Under the pieces are notes generated by a model that saw nothing but the letters and a program-made list of their open reading frames with translations, did no database searches and was not told the DNA's origin. The position numbers and the translations under genes are program-made. This document shows positions 11,961 to 23,687 of a stretch of DNA of 64,000 nt, piece by piece (the stretch's first letter is position 1; every line of letters begins with the position of its first letter). Source of the DNA: Topomyia yanbarensis (lineage: Eukaryota > Arthropoda > Insecta > Diptera > Culicidae); the NCBI RefSeq assembly GCF_030247195.1, contig NC_080672.1, forward strand, positions 348,748,413 to 348,812,412, given 5' to 3'.

Positions 11961-12283
11961 TCGATAGCTATCAGCCCGGCCGAATTGGCCTTGGTCATTC
12001 TTAATCGTGATGTTCTTGTCCTTGCTGGTACTTTCTTCCCTAGCTGACTCGTTTAGAATTCCATTGGTGTATAAGAGGATGTAACCTCAATCGTGGATCG
12101 CGATGCTTGGTGATAATGTGCGCTTGGTTCGATTGCATACTGTTATCAAACCTTTTAAGGGCTGGATTTGTCAGAGGATCTTTCCTAAATTTGCGCCTAA
12201 ATTCTCCTACGAAGTATGTTCGATATGATTACCTAAGTTCACTCGTCCCAGATGAGTATCTCCGGCAGTAGATCGTACTTCGA
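11961..12283. other. Unassigned sequence, left flank of the hAT-like insertion
   Basis: This flank is continuous with 16075 onward once the element at 12292-16066 and one target copy are removed. It has moderate GC and some open minus-strand stretches, but no identifiable domain. It could belong to the same unknown unit as the minus-strand frames at 16386-17041. Confidence 0.3.
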
Positions 12284-13542
12284 GCTATGATCAGGCCCGT
12301 AGCCAGGATTTTGTTTCGGGAGGGGCTTAAAAAAATTGCATAAAGATTTTAATTCTGACAATTTGATATAGTCACTAGAAACTAAATTAAATTTTGAAAA
12401 GCTCATAATGAAATGAATTTCAAATCTAAGACAATCCTAAAAATATGTTCATTGTCACAAGAAAGGTTATAGTACTTACTCTCGTTACAACAAAGTATAT
12501 TCTAGAGTTCACAGTGTTTATGCGCTAACCGAATATGACAATGCTTGACGGTGCTGGAAAACACTAGGTGTTCCAAGCTACACCTTTAAAAGGCGTAGAA
12601 GATGCTAAACCGAAATGAGTAGAAAAATATCCATAAAATGTTCGAACGAAGAGAATGTCGAAATTCGCACAAAATCTTCTGATTTAGCGAGCGATTTGTA
12701 GATGCCCAGAGACGGTTCAACTTCTATTTTCTTTGTCTTGCGTTCTGCGAGTATTACCAGTTCTATTTAAATGAAACTATTTTCAAGACTAGCCTTGGTC
12801 TGGTAGATTAGAGCCCCAGTTAAGAAGGATTTTTGGTGATCAATAGGATCAAAATATAAATTTAAATAATTAAATAAACTGAAGGAAACTGCCCACAATT
12901 TAATTTATTAAAGAAAATTGTCTACAAATCGAACGAAAACACTGATTACTAATATCTTCTAATTTTCCTTCAAGCCGCCAGTCGCCGTGCATGTTTCGTT
13001 CACCGTGCTGTTTCAAAATCACGAAATTTAAAGAACTAGCTCCCTGAATCTATCGGAGAGATCCAGATCCCAAATCCTCTCGTTTCATCGTTTTATTGAA
13101 ACATTCCAACTAAAGTTGAATCAAAATTTTAAATACATGGTAAGTTGATCATATAACGTGCACTGGTGCCAAACAAACTACTTATTCTCGTTTTGTTGCT
13201 AATAGTTTTATATTATTTCTAAATTGTGACGTATTTAGATAGGTATTTTTACGGTGACTATGAGAGCGGTTTTCATTTTGATAAAAAACAAAGTTGGAAG
13301 TCACGTCAAATCCACCTAAACGCACGGTAACTGGTGACTTGACGGTACGTGAAATTTGTTAAATGTATTACCAAAAGAACTAGAATGTCTATCTTCTGAC
13401 GTCGCAAAAAGCAGAAGCAAAAAAAATCGCTACGCTTTAGCAGGCTATAGGCACCAGTGAATCAAGCTAGCTATTGTTCTATATCAGTGCACATACAAAT
13501 TGTATCGTTGCTCCTGGCTGCGGAGTGAAATGAGTTTGCCAA

Positions 13543-14462
13543 ATGAAGCAAAATTGTCTGTGCTACGGGATAACACGAACAGTTCAGGAAGTGGAACAAT
13601 TAGTTAAAGTGAAAATGGAGCTTAATCTCGCTGAAGTTACCTACATTCAGCTACATCACGTAAAAAACTGTGTTTTGATCACGTTTAGAAGCTTAGCACA
13701 GGCCGAAAACTTCATTGCAAAGAACAACATGCAACACGAAGTCGAATTTAATAACACCAGAATCAAGATCCCCGTGCATATGGAAAACGACATGGTGGAC
13801 GTGCGTATCCATGATTTGGCCCCGCACACGAAGGAAGATTTCATCAAACGAATCATGTCGCAAATGGAGAAGTAGAATCTATTACGAATGATACCTAGAA
13901 ATTTTTTTTCACCGGCATTCCCAACGGCGTTCGTATTGTGAGAATGCGAGTGACTAAACCAATACCTTCTTACATGACTATCGAATGCAAATCACCGAAG
14001 GATGGCGTGACCTATAAGCAAACAATGCTAATCACATATTCCGGGCAGACCCCAACATGCCAATTCTGTAACTATACAGCCTACTACGGAAAAACATGCG
14101 CCGAAGCAACTAGTCAAAACTCATCTACTACAGCCAACTCTAACTAGCAGCCACCGATACCTTCAGATAAACCTAAAACAACGATCCAATTACCCAACAA
14201 TGCAGGTACAACGACCACGACAACCGCTCCCAAACCAACAACTAGCATCGCCAATAAAGAAGCAAATACCCATAAGAACAAGAAACAAATAAGAACCTCT
14301 GATCGTGAACAGCAAGAAAGCAGTACCGATGACGACATGGACGGGAACGATAACGCGAGAGAAGGCAGACTGAATGACCCCCAAGCGGCCTCACCACCAA
14401 GGAAAAAGATCTCAACACGCAGCAGCAAACTGCGTCAACAAGAACGCATTCTCCGCATAAAA
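13543..14462 (+). pseudogene. Gag-like ORF1 remnant (plus strand)
   Basis: The first frame (110 codons) carries an N-terminal domain with VEQLVKVKMELNLAEVTYIQ, a stretch at about 13740-13830 reading IKIPVHMENDMVDVRIHDL, and a stop at 13873-13875. A second frame from 13938 continues with MRVTKPIPSYMTIECKSPKD and a zinc knuckle CQFCNYTAYYGKTC, in which the knuckle His is replaced by Tyr. An acidic/Ser/Thr-rich tail runs to about 14462. This is the ORF1 (RNA-binding) protein of a non-LTR retrotransposon. No reverse transcriptase follows. The neighbours are the hAT-like ends outside and an inverted gag copy downstream. Confidence 0.75.
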
Positions 14463-14882
14463 TGAAATTGAGTGTCAACCGAAATACTTTACTATTGCAT
14501 TAAAATGACGCGAAAACAAAAACTGTCTTCTCGACTATATTGTCATCAACTAACGGAAATGTTTTTGTCTAGCACGCTTGAGTGAGATGCCTGATGTTTC
14601 TACTAAGTGTACAGTGCACTAACCTATTACAGAAATTCAATTTGCTTATGCTTTAACTAACTTTATTCTGGCTAATATATAACATGATATCTGAGTTTTG
14701 TTAGACACAACCACTAGCGATAAAGTTCTCATTTTGGGAGTTTTTGAGCTCACTTTTCTACAAAACTTCTGCATTTTATTATATATTTCGTTTATTTTAT
14801 TCGGTTCAATGAATTAGCTAAATGAAGCCTTGTGTGTTCAATATATTTCCATGATGTGAACAATGAAAGTGATAAAACGTAA

Positions 14883-15684
14883 ATGGTTGTCCTACAGATC
14901 TCGGTGGAACAACTAACGATTGCGTGTGGAGAACTATTTACTAGGCTGGGAAATATTTTTCCTAACCAACAGTGTCGCGGTGGTTGTTCATTTCTATCTC
15001 GTACACTTCCTTATCATCATAGTGGTTACTGCCATGTCCATGTTCGCGAATTTCTGACGGGTCACGAGTGTCGACTTCCTCAATGATGGTGCCGACCATT
15101 GATTTTGAGATACTAGACGCAGTTTTTGCCGTCAATATTATCCGAACAGCAGCCAAAATTTGGCAAATGTTTGTTTTTCAGGAAATGGTTTTGGAGACTA
15201 TGTATATGCAAAGATATAATGTGTAAAATAATACTATCGCATTCAGTTTTTACGTGCAGGGTCAGGTTGGAGGAAATATGTCTGTTCACCTAGATTTTCA
15301 CCACAAAAACACCATTTAATATATAGGGAATTACTTCCTAGATGTGTCCTTTATAATAAATACCATTTTTTTTTTCAAATGTGACAGGAATCTTTTAATA
15401 GCCACGGTGCAAGTAAGTGGTATCAGATCTTGTAGCCGAGCAATGATTTTCTCATCGTCCATATATATGAGGATCAACCACATGTTTCAAGTTGTTATGC
15501 AAAATGACTGGTTTCGCTGAGCTAATTTGTTAAATGGCATTAGCACTGAACGCCTGACATGGTTAAACTCGTTAAAGGCGATGTTCGTAAGCATAACCTC
15601 CATATTAACCTTCAGCAAATATTTCACATCATGAATGTTGCTCCAGCCAAATACGGAGGCTATTGACTTCAGGTCTTTTCGCAT
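14883..15684 (-). pseudogene. Gag-like ORF1 remnant (minus strand, inverted to the previous one)
   Basis: Reading from 15684 leftward, the start MRKDLKSIASVFGWSNIHDV is followed by VRRSVLMPFNKLAQ, then YMDDEKIIARLQDLIPLT near 15410-15460, and a C-terminal part at 14962-15156 with a hydrophilic tail. It is the same family as 13543-14462 but diverged, lacking the knuckle region and with several stops. It faces its relative head-on inside one TIR element, so transcripts through both could pair only imperfectly. Confidence 0.65.
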
Positions 15685-15742
15685 AAGATCGATCTTATGC
15701 GAAAAGACCGGAAGTCAATAGCCTCCGTATTTGGCTGGAGCA
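15639..15742. repeat. 104-bp palindrome at the 5' end of a gag copy
   Basis: Two 52-base arms meet at GATC|GATC (15690/15691) with a single A/C mismatch. The left arm is the first codons of the minus-strand gag remnant, so the palindrome is an inverted duplication of that 5' end. Such joints arise from template switching or from fold-back during reverse transcription. Confidence 0.85.
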
Positions 15743-16074
15743 CTACTTCTTGCTTCTGCGACTCAATCATTCGACAGATCCCCACAGCAAGAATTAAAGT
15801 AACAGTTTCTTTTGTTCTTCCGACGAGTCACACAACATGAAGGGAACTGTTTTATCACACTCAGCATACTGAGTAGATATCCTGACCGCTGTCTTCGGTG
15901 GTTCGAAATAGCAATCTTCCTCACAATTCTCGCATTAGTTTGTTGAAACCAAACAAGATACATTTTGTTTAAGAGTCACCGAAAAACAGGTTGTTTCTTA
16001 AATTTATTTTTGAAAATTTTCGGGGGGGGCTTTAGCCCCCTAGCCCCCCCTCTGGCTACGTGCCTGGCTATGAT

Positions 16075-17041
16075 ATTCCATCAATAGTCAACTTAGGAAC
16101 GAATGCTCCGCTATCTACATTTCGTTCTCCGTTCAAATTCTTTTCCAATCCGTAGGCTAATGCAGCTGCCGTCGATCCATTAAAAATTTATTCACATTAC
16201 ATTCAAACTGGCGATTGTTCCAGTATCCCTTGTAGTCTTTAGTATTATGAATTTTATTACTCGCCTTTAATCCTGTTAGTTTACACTTCGGTTTTTCGAT
16301 TGATGTGCACCGGGATAGTTCTGTGCACTGGTTTTGCACTGCACCGGTGCACTGCCATCGAAAACGGCTTGTTCGTCAAGTCACATTATATGGATTGACT
16401 ACTCACTCTTAGTCGCCAGGGGTTCCTCGACGGCCTCATCCCAGTCAGCTTTTTGATTAACACGTAAATCCTTCGACACAATTCACCGCCAGTGCCATTG
16501 GGCGCAAATTCAGTCCTTGCAGCGTTCCGACCAGAGAAATTAGTAAGGAGTGAGTGCAGCCCCTCTCCAGCAAGTCCCTCTGCGGCACTTTTCTTACTGT
16601 TCAACATATTCTTCTGTTGCTGCTCAGAAATACTCTGGATAATTCTTCGTTAGCAGTTGTATCGGTTCGAATAAATTCAACTGGAAACGGTTGGTCAAAA
16701 TATCGCTGATCGGACAAGACTAGATGTACACCAGATTTTGGACAACTGTGCCAATTTGCGGTCCTGGGTATTGACTCGACTATTTTATAAATCGGACGCA
16801 CTCTTTAAGAATCGTAGAAGCACACTATAGGTTCGGTTCGTTTCCTTTTTGAAGCGGCCGGATGATTGCGTTGCAAAAATGTTTGTGTGGCTGAATATGA
16901 TGTCCAAGGAATACTCAGCATGGTCGGTGGGTTGTTTTTCTGCATCTGAGACCAGGTCTGTGATGCTGCGCCCACACTCTTGCTTTGGCACTGAGCTGAT
17001 AGTCTAGCTAGATTTTTAGTCAATTCACAACTTAGCAACAC
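16075..17041 (-). other. Unassigned minus-strand open segments
   Basis: Overlapping minus-strand frames (16386-16607, 16601-16801, 16785-16991 and 16805-17041) give about 650 bp of nearly continuous openness if frame shifts are allowed, with moderate GC. They include stretches such as ANEELSRVFLSSNRRIC and GMRPSRNPWRLRVSS. I recognise no family. The stretch may be a decayed host pseudogene or a transposon remnant that continues past the hAT-like insertion into 11961-12283. There is a GTGAGT near the end of the first frame, too little to call an exon. Confidence 0.25.
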
Positions 17042-17970
17042 CGACAGGTAATAACACTAGCACAGAATTCAAACTGGTATTAGGTATGTGAAACAAATAC
17101 GTTTTAGTTGAATCCTGACAACCACTGACCGTAACGTGCAAAAGGCCAGTTTGTCGCTGAAAAAACTAATCAGCCCTAAATTGGCTGGGAAAAAAACTGA
17201 ACTTGACGTCGTTCTTTTGTTTGTTGTAATCGTGGATAGCGGTGAACGGGTTATTTGATGTCAGATTGAATCAAAAGGTCGTTGATTTTGCGGCCAATTT
17301 AGCAGCAAACACTGTTCCGTCGTTTCATCGTAACCTGGTTCTTTGTAATATTGTTGTAATATTGTCGGAAAAGGACACATAGCTGGGAGTTATCCGGTTT
17401 CCTCGGTCGTTGGAATTTTGACCTTGTTGACAAAAAGTTAAATTTGACAAAGCGAGGTTCACTCAGTTTGTCAACAATTAATAATGAATGTGGTATTGCT
17501 ATTCACCACTTCATTTACAGTGTTCCCGATAAAATTATCGAAGAAAATCCAAACAGTGCTGCCGAAACGTATATTTCGCGTCTCACCATTCTTGAATTGG
17601 TGAAAAAAATATTCAACATCCTTGCATTTTGAAATTTTTAAAATTTAATGAAAAATCCAAGGATCGTCCTAAGAATCTAATCTGATCGAAAATGTTTATA
17701 AAAATAAGAAATCTATTGATAAAAAATAAGAAAAAGGGGGGTTAGGTCTGACGAGAAAGGTCTATTGAGTACCGAGTTAAATGATGTAACTAAATTTTGT
17801 GTACAAGGTCGCGTTCGCAAGTTATGCACTTTTAAGATCAATAATACTGATGTAATTATCCAAACATATTTTTTGCGGTCTAGATCATATAGTTTCAAAA
17901 TCATCGTGATGATTCTATATCTTTTAATAGTTTTATAACATCATCTGTGCACATCTTTCAAAAAGAAAAA
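17042..17970. other. Intergenic, nothing recognised
   Basis: Only short accidental frames are present. The phrase about GTTCGCAAGTTATGCACTTT near 17811 recurs, diverged, near 57305 in front of the Jockey element, so part of this stretch is an old repeat. Confidence 0.35.
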
Positions 17971-18206
17971 TTTTGGTGATTAACTCTCCTAGAAGTAAAA
18001 TCAAAGAATGGACTCTTCAAAAACCTTTATTGAGTAACTTCATTAAAGCTATTGAAAATGAAACAACAGAGTATTCATATTTTCAACCAAGCTTTTTTCT
18101 AATATAATTCTCAGTAAAACTTTGCTAAAGGCACCAAGTCTCTAAATAATGGTTTTTGAAGAGTTGATTTTCCAAAATTACTTTCAGGGGGATTAATCAC
18201 TAAAAT
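17971..18206. mobile_element. Small TIR element (GTGATTAA ends)
   Basis: The left end reads TTTTGGTGATTAACTCTCCT; the right end is the complement of TTTTAGTGATTAATCCCCCT. It is 236 bp and non-coding. A related end, GGGGGATTAATCAGTAAAAT, is seen at 48805. The target duplication is not clear. Confidence 0.55.
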
Positions 18207-18215
18207 TACCCCTTA

Positions 18216-18476
18216 GGGACCATTCATAAATTACGTAACGCTTTTAGGGAGGGGGGTAGCGGGGTACGACAAGTTGTGACGTGATGTGACATAGGGGGGA
18301 GGGGGAGTTAGATAGATTGTTACGTAACATGTTTTCACCGAAGAAATTTTTTTTTCTTGGAATTTGTTACGTAATAGAGGAGGGGGGATGGAGAATGTTG
18401 TGACAATTTGTTCACTAGGGGGAGGGGGGAGTCAATTTTGGGCAATTTTTGCGTTACGTAATTTATGAATTGTCCC
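18216..18476. mobile_element. MITE with TAGGGACC-type ends, TA target
   Basis: The inverted ends are GGGACCATTCATAAATTACG and the complement of GGGACAATTCATAAATTACG, with TA on both sides (18214-18215, 18477-18478). It is 261 bp with G-runs (GGGGGG) inside and TTACGTAA repeated at both subterminal positions. This end type is widespread in insects. Confidence 0.8.
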
Positions 18477-18489
18477 TATTAGATCATCT

Positions 18490-19240
18490 TAGAATACTTG
18501 AATACTCGAAAATATCTCTTAGATCATCGTAGAAAATACCAGGGCCTAAAATTCTCATACCCATTCAATGAACGATGAAATTCACTGAATTCACCTTCGT
18601 CTTTTCGCTGCCTCCTTCGTTACTAAATTCACACAAAGCAAAACAATAAAGACAACGCCCCTTCTTCTTTCTATTCTATGGAAGCGAGTAGCAGAAGTAG
18701 TGACTTTCGTTTTCCTATGACAATACGAAAATTCAATCTCGTTTTAATTTCAAATCAGTAATTTTGATGTTTATTTTTATTTTCATTAAATGAAATTATA
18801 GCAATGTGCATCATAAAATGCAACTAGAACGCCGCAAACACTGGAAATATGCACACCAATAGTGCTTCAGTCGTCCAATATCATCGCTAGCTTGTAATTC
18901 TCCCAAAAAGAACAACGACAAATAAATATCGTTACTAGTTTCTATTCGTTTGGCCAGCTCTATGTGCAATATCGAAGAGACTAATGAAAACGAATGTATG
19001 GAGGAAATAATGAAATTTAATTTACCCGCATGCTTTGTCGTAGGCCGTTGTCTCATTTTCGATTTCGTAATGTTCTAGTGGTTTAGAAAGTAGCATCGCT
19101 CGCTCGTCATTTTCGTCAGATTTTGGTAAACGAAAAAAACATTTTTCGACTCTGGAAAATACTAATCCTTCAAAGTTGACGATTTCTGAATATGTGTGAA
19201 ATATTGACGATTTTGTCTTTCTGTGTTCCCTATGAAAGTC
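18490..19240. other. Intergenic, nothing recognised
   Basis: This is AT-rich sequence with one 81-codon minus-strand frame (18811-19056) and no domain. Nothing supports a gene. Confidence 0.35.
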
Positions 19241-19257
19241 GAAAACCTAGGCCGTGT

Positions 19258-19310
19258 GTTATATACCATTCGACCAAGTTCGTCGAGATCGGGAAGTGTC
19301 GGTGTGCGTT
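19258..19310 (-). repeat. Fragment of an interspersed repeat (copy also near 49280)
   Basis: ATATACCATTCGACCAAGTT followed by CGTCGAGAT is the reverse complement of a block near 49303-49340 (TCGTCGAGCTGTGTCGATTG), and a third, decayed copy lies near 44765. It is a short piece of a common repeat. Confidence 0.45.
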
Positions 19311-19879
19311 GGTATGTTTTTTTTTGTAATAAGGTTTAAAAAGCTTCAAAAGCCTGACCTGTAGCTTAAATGACCGCTATAACGGTAAAACTCCCACTTA
19401 ATCTTTTTGTCGAACGGAACTCCGGTTCCAGAGATACGGGTTAAAAAGTGCGGTCATGCGGTAAATTTCGTTATACAGTGGTATCACAATGATATCAAGA
19501 TTATGTAAAACTGAAGATAGACGCAAAATTACTTATATTTGCAGTTCTAGATCACTAATGACTAACCAATGTCACTTTCACCACATTGATCACCTATAAC
19601 GGTTCTTGATCCCATATAAGATATTTCAGATATCGAATTTGTCTTTTTGATGGCAAATGTCCTTAAAATGCATGACAAGGTTACGATTTGAAGTCATCTC
19701 GAAAAAAAATTTGTTTGGCCAGCATCGACTTTTTGAAACTTTGTTGACTTTGCACTGTGTTGCCCTTCTCATATAAAGAATCCCAGCCAATTTTTTTGAC
19801 TAATCTATGTTCTCTGAAAACCCCCGTTTAATCCTTCCCCTCAGAAACCTCACACCTAACGCGTGGTGGTGCGATTGGA

Positions 19880-20470
19880 CCATAGACCCGTGCAAAAAGG
19901 ACTTCCCCTAATACTGATATGCCACAAGGCAAGATGGACATCCAAATAAAATCGACTGAAATTGTACCCACCCTTCTCAATCGGGCGGTTCATAATCTTC
20001 TTCAGGACCAAAGCCAACATATTTTTAAATCTGTTGCAGATGTGTTGAGTTCTAACGGAACCATATTCTACTGTGACAGAAATATGGAAAATTCGCCCCG
20101 AAAAGCTTCGGGGAGGTGGTAAATAGCTTGAAACAACCAAATGATATTGCTGGCTACGGGCCTTTTACGAAGGAGTATAGAGTGTATGTACCAACGAATC
20201 GGGTTGAATGTGACGGGGTTGTCACCGATTCAAGTTTGAATTGCGCGGATCTGCTGACACATGGGGTTGGGTTTTGAAAAACCCCATGCTATAGCCAGTG
20301 AAGATAGTGGAATGTAGACGCTCGCATTCAGCATCAGTCATAGCTGACTGGAAGAGGACTTATGTCACCTTAGACTATTATCATGTGACCTTCGCCGGCT
20401 CTAATCTACCCAAATACCTCCTCTCTGACAAGATTCGACTACCTGTTCGCCTCTTAGTGACGCGGGACAT
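19880..20470 (+). pseudogene. Decayed LINE ORF1 (gag-like) fragment
   Basis: Three successive frames show the C-terminal core of a non-LTR ORF1 protein: EYRVYVPTNRVECDGVVTDS near 20175-20235, DLLTHGVGF near 20250, and VTFAGSNLPKYLLSDKIRLP near 20390-20450, followed by DMN, where the zinc-knuckle region would normally start. Stops and shifts separate the pieces, and the knuckles are gone. The upstream frame 19919-20122 (MPQGKMDIQIKSTEIVPTLL) probably belongs to the same protein. It belongs to a different LINE family from the gag-only elements and from the Jockey element at 57.3 kb. Confidence 0.6.
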
Positions 20471-20550
20471 GAACTAAACTAATTGCAAAAACAAAATTCA
20501 TTAGTATGGTTAAAGAAATGTGGTGTCCTTGAACTAAAAAAGAACTTTTT

Positions 20551-20710
20551 ATTTAGATTATAGAGATTTTAACCTTATGGTCATTCGCCTCTTTTCGGGT
20601 TAGAGAAATCTCTTGGAAAAATCTCTAACCCTATGTGCGGGGTTGGGAATCGAACCCAGGTGAGCTTCGTACAAGGCAATCAGTTAACCAACTACGCTAT
20701 GTCCATAGCC
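20551..20710 (-). mobile_element. tRNA-derived SINE
   Basis: On the minus strand a Pol III A box, TAGCGTAGTTGG, is followed by a B box, GGTTCGATTCC, in a tRNA-like head (start near 20706). Then comes an unrelated body with TTAGAGATTTTTCC and AACCTTATGG-type sequence, and an AT-rich 3' end. A direct repeat of about 15 bp, AAAAAAGAAYTTTTT, flanks it (20536-20550, 20711-20725). It is not a functional tRNA: the acceptor stem is not closed. Retroposition would depend on a partner LINE. Confidence 0.8.
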
Positions 20711-21810
20711 AAAAAAGAATTTTTGTTGGAAACGGAGACGATTTTTCCAAAAAAAAAACAATTTTCACCTGAAATTTTTTTTAAAAAAACACGGCGGTTA
20801 AATTACAAACAATTTTACAAAAAATCGTGGTCACCGCCAAAAAAATCCGTCCGTCCTAGCACCCCAATGATTATTAAAAAATAAAGCTCATATGTAGGGA
20901 CGTCCGATTAGTTCTCGATTAAGCGATTTTATAATTACGTTTTACATTCACGATGGTATCTTTGAATAATATGAACAAATCCGTTGGAAAGATTAGATCA
21001 CTCGCGGGATTACGAATTCAAGGTTGGCATTCGCGCCGGATTCGTTCTATTATTACTCTTAGGTTGTCATGAGTTCCAGCAAGGAAAGGCTTAAAACAGT
21101 ACTGGCAGCAAACGGTCTGAAGATAAGGAGAGGTTTAGATACACTTTATGCGTCTCTCCAGCAGACACTATATCTATGAGCAGTTCTATGAATTCTGGTA
21201 AAGGTTTATTTAAATTAAACTTGATAGAAGCTGCACCGTCTTCACGCGTGGCACACTGGGTCAAGGCCAGGGACCACGGGATTTTGGGGGCCCACGCTTA
21301 GCATGAATATAAAATCATTCTAAAGACTATATTTAAAAAAATATCTCACTCAATTTAGTACAAGTTTCAATTTATTTTTAATAACAATGCAACGTTTGGT
21401 ACACTACGTATACAAAATTTGAAAGTAACCGGACCTTGGCCAACCAACAAAAAAACCTTGCTTGGCAAGCGAACTGCAGATGTGGCAAACTAACCATTTC
21501 TCAATCGCATCTTGGTCTTTCAACGGACAAATCCACCTGGAAGCGTCCAAACGTAATTACTTGAGGTCTTACGAAGACTCGACACTTTTTGGACGGTTTT
21601 GGCATGTTTCACTTTGCCCGGTCAGTCTTAGACTGGTACAGAACCAATACTGTTATTTTGGCATGGCATGAGATAGAAGTGGTTCCTTAATGCTGGGAAT
21701 CAGTGTTGGATCATACTCATTCTCGACAGCTGTTTTTACCTATTCAATAAAAGGGGCTCCTTAGCTTAATAGTGCCCAGAACCCCCAAATAGTCTAAAGA
21801 GAGCCCTGGG

Positions 21811-23687
21811 CAGAGCCGGCGGAAGACTTTTTCCCGAGTGGGTAGTAAGATTCGGCGTAATTTTAGCTCGCATTGATGAAAGTTTAGACATGGCGTATGT
21901 AAGTGAAAATAAAAACTTCCTGATAAGAGCTTGTATTCATTTGGAAACACCCTTTGTTGACCCGCAGAGCACGATTTGAATATTTCTCCGATAACAAAAA
22001 TAATGCCGATAAGTTTCCTTTTCAGTACAAGCCATATCCATCTAATACAACCGGCCGTTAGACCGTCTACTTCCGGACCAAAGAAAAGCCATTTAACATC
22101 ATCCATATATCGCGTGATCTAATTAAACAACACTCAGGCGTGTACGAATAAATATTTGTATGCGTACCCGCCCGCGAAGTAGAGATTGATGGTGTAGTCT
22201 CTGGGAGGGGCCTTAATTGCGAAATATGGGATTGGCTCCTTCATTCGCTTCAGTCAGTGAAATTTCTAGTATGCAAGCAATTGCGTTAAGCAACAATCGA
22301 GGAGTATAAGAAAACATCTTATTTTCCATTCGCCTCATTTCGAGCCTTTCGCCGGATCTTTTCTTCCAATCTTTGTTCTTTTGAACGGGGCTCGTCTAGC
22401 TGTTCGCCTTTACCGACGTTGCAAACAAAAGGGTTATATAGTTACCCATCGTAGAAACAAGGTACGGAGCGGAAAATGCGATAAGAATCGTGAACAGTTT
22501 TCCTTCTGTGGAGACACTCCGCATGAACTGTTGACATATCCCACACATAAATTAGACGGGGAAACATTGAAGCCTTCTTTTCACGTCCAGTCCGAGAAGA
22601 AATGCCAAAGAGGACTACGCCAACGGCCACGACTAATTTCTACGCTCACTAAAAAGCGAGATTCTGACAATCCCATTGAGGGAAGATCTTGTAATGTGCC
22701 TACAAATTTTCGAAAGAGGAGAAGCATTTCCTCTCCTGAGCTTCCTGGTAAACGCTTCAAAGTGTCCCTTGATGGGTGCTGTTACGTCACTTCTATTATT
22801 TTCATAAGATTTACACAATGTATTTGCGTTATAGAAAAGCTGGTTAACTTTCGACGTAGATTAGATTTTAATATTATTCGTCAGAGCCGCAAAAACACTA
22901 TGTAGGAGCATTTTTGTGGATCAAAATGTGCTATTATTTAAATCGGATTAGTCTTTATTCGGTACCAGGTATTGAAGTTGTCGCCTGTCAAATCCGAATC
23001 AAATTGGTATTGGTTCTAGGTGACTTCAACACTTTTTAGTATATCTTGTTAGAGGACACTTGAAAATTTATCAAATTTCGTGGGGTAATGAAAATTTTGG
23101 AATCCGAAAGATATCAGCAGACCTTGGTTAAAGGGGATGGATGAAGGTCGTAAATTCCTTTGGGTGATATATCGGGTAATGTCCAATCATGGTACGTTGA
23201 ATGCACATCTTCGAATTGTTGGAGTCGGGGAGAACAGTCTCTGCGCTTGCGGTGACGGTTAACGCAACATTAAACATATTGTCTGGTCGTGCGCCTAGTG
23301 TTCTAGCGCCAGTTATCCGATCCTATAGGTCTCTCATACACATATTTTTGAACCCCCGATTAATACCCGAATTTAGTAATCTCTTCTCTTTTGGTTGACA
23401 TGCTAACAGCTACCTGGAAATATTATTCCCAGTGGATCTAAGAAGGCCAGTCGGCGATCCAGTTCATGATATCCGGACAGTGATTTTTTGTTTGTTAAAA
23501 AAACTGCAAGTTTAATATGAAATTGTTGTACATCGAGAATTTCAGACGAATGCATTTTGTGCGCGAGGCACTACGTGGTAAATTTCAGGATGTGGTTTGT
23601 TCCAAACTTTCGAGTGGGTAATTCCCCCCTCGGTAATTTTCGAGTGGGTGGTACTACCCATACTACCCACCTATTCCGCCGGCCCTG
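21811..23687. mobile_element. Nested hAT-like element, 1877 bp, 8-bp TSD
   Basis: The left end is CAGAGCCGGCGGAA and the right end the complement of CAGGGCCGGCGGAA, with GCCCTGGG exactly duplicated (21803-21810, 23688-23695). Subterminal GTGGGTAGTA/TACTACCCAC blocks add to the symmetry. No transposase was found. Inside lie pieces of a dead LINE (22381-23400). Confidence 0.85.
22381..23400 (+). pseudogene. Internally deleted LINE remnant inside the nested TIR element
   Basis: The frame 22381-22905 has a degraded knuckle, FCGDTPHELLTYP, and a basic tail, GKRFK, as in the C-terminus of a non-LTR ORF1. Near 22980-23030 the sequence reads VLVLGDFNTF, like the endonuclease GDFN motif. From about 23170, MSNHGTLNAHLRIVGVGENS, then CACGDG and HIVWSCA, resembles the cysteine/histidine motif after the RNase H region in I/R1/LOA-type ORF2. 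The reverse transcriptase itself is missing. The order fits one LINE with large deletions. Confidence 0.5.

Larger units (their letters stand above)
12292..16066 (+). mobile_element. hAT-like TIR element, 3775 bp, perfect 8-bp TSD
   Basis: The left end is CAGGCCCGTAGCCAGGAT and the right end is the complement of CAGGCACGTAGCCAGAGG. GCTATGAT flanks both sides exactly (12284-12291 and 16067-16074). An 8-bp duplication and a CAG-type terminus point to the hAT superfamily. No transposase frame is present. It carries a gag-type remnant on the plus strand (13543-14462), another on the minus strand (14883-15684) and a 104-bp palindrome. The first ~500 bp recurs, inverted, at 5986-6637. The inside may be nested insertions rather than cargo. 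Confidence 0.85.

Noticed and set aside
14144..14478. Three overlapping minus-strand frames (94, 64 and 78 codons) rich in Val/Leu/Ser
   Set aside because: They are shadows of the hydrophilic tail of the plus-strand gag remnant.
20630..20710. tRNA gene
   Set aside because: The Pol III boxes belong to a SINE: the acceptor arm does not close and a SINE body and target duplication are present.
21266..21808. CAGGG...CCCTG pair with TTTGGGGG blocks as another hAT-type element
   Set aside because: The end motifs are suggestive, but flanks show no matching 8-bp duplication.
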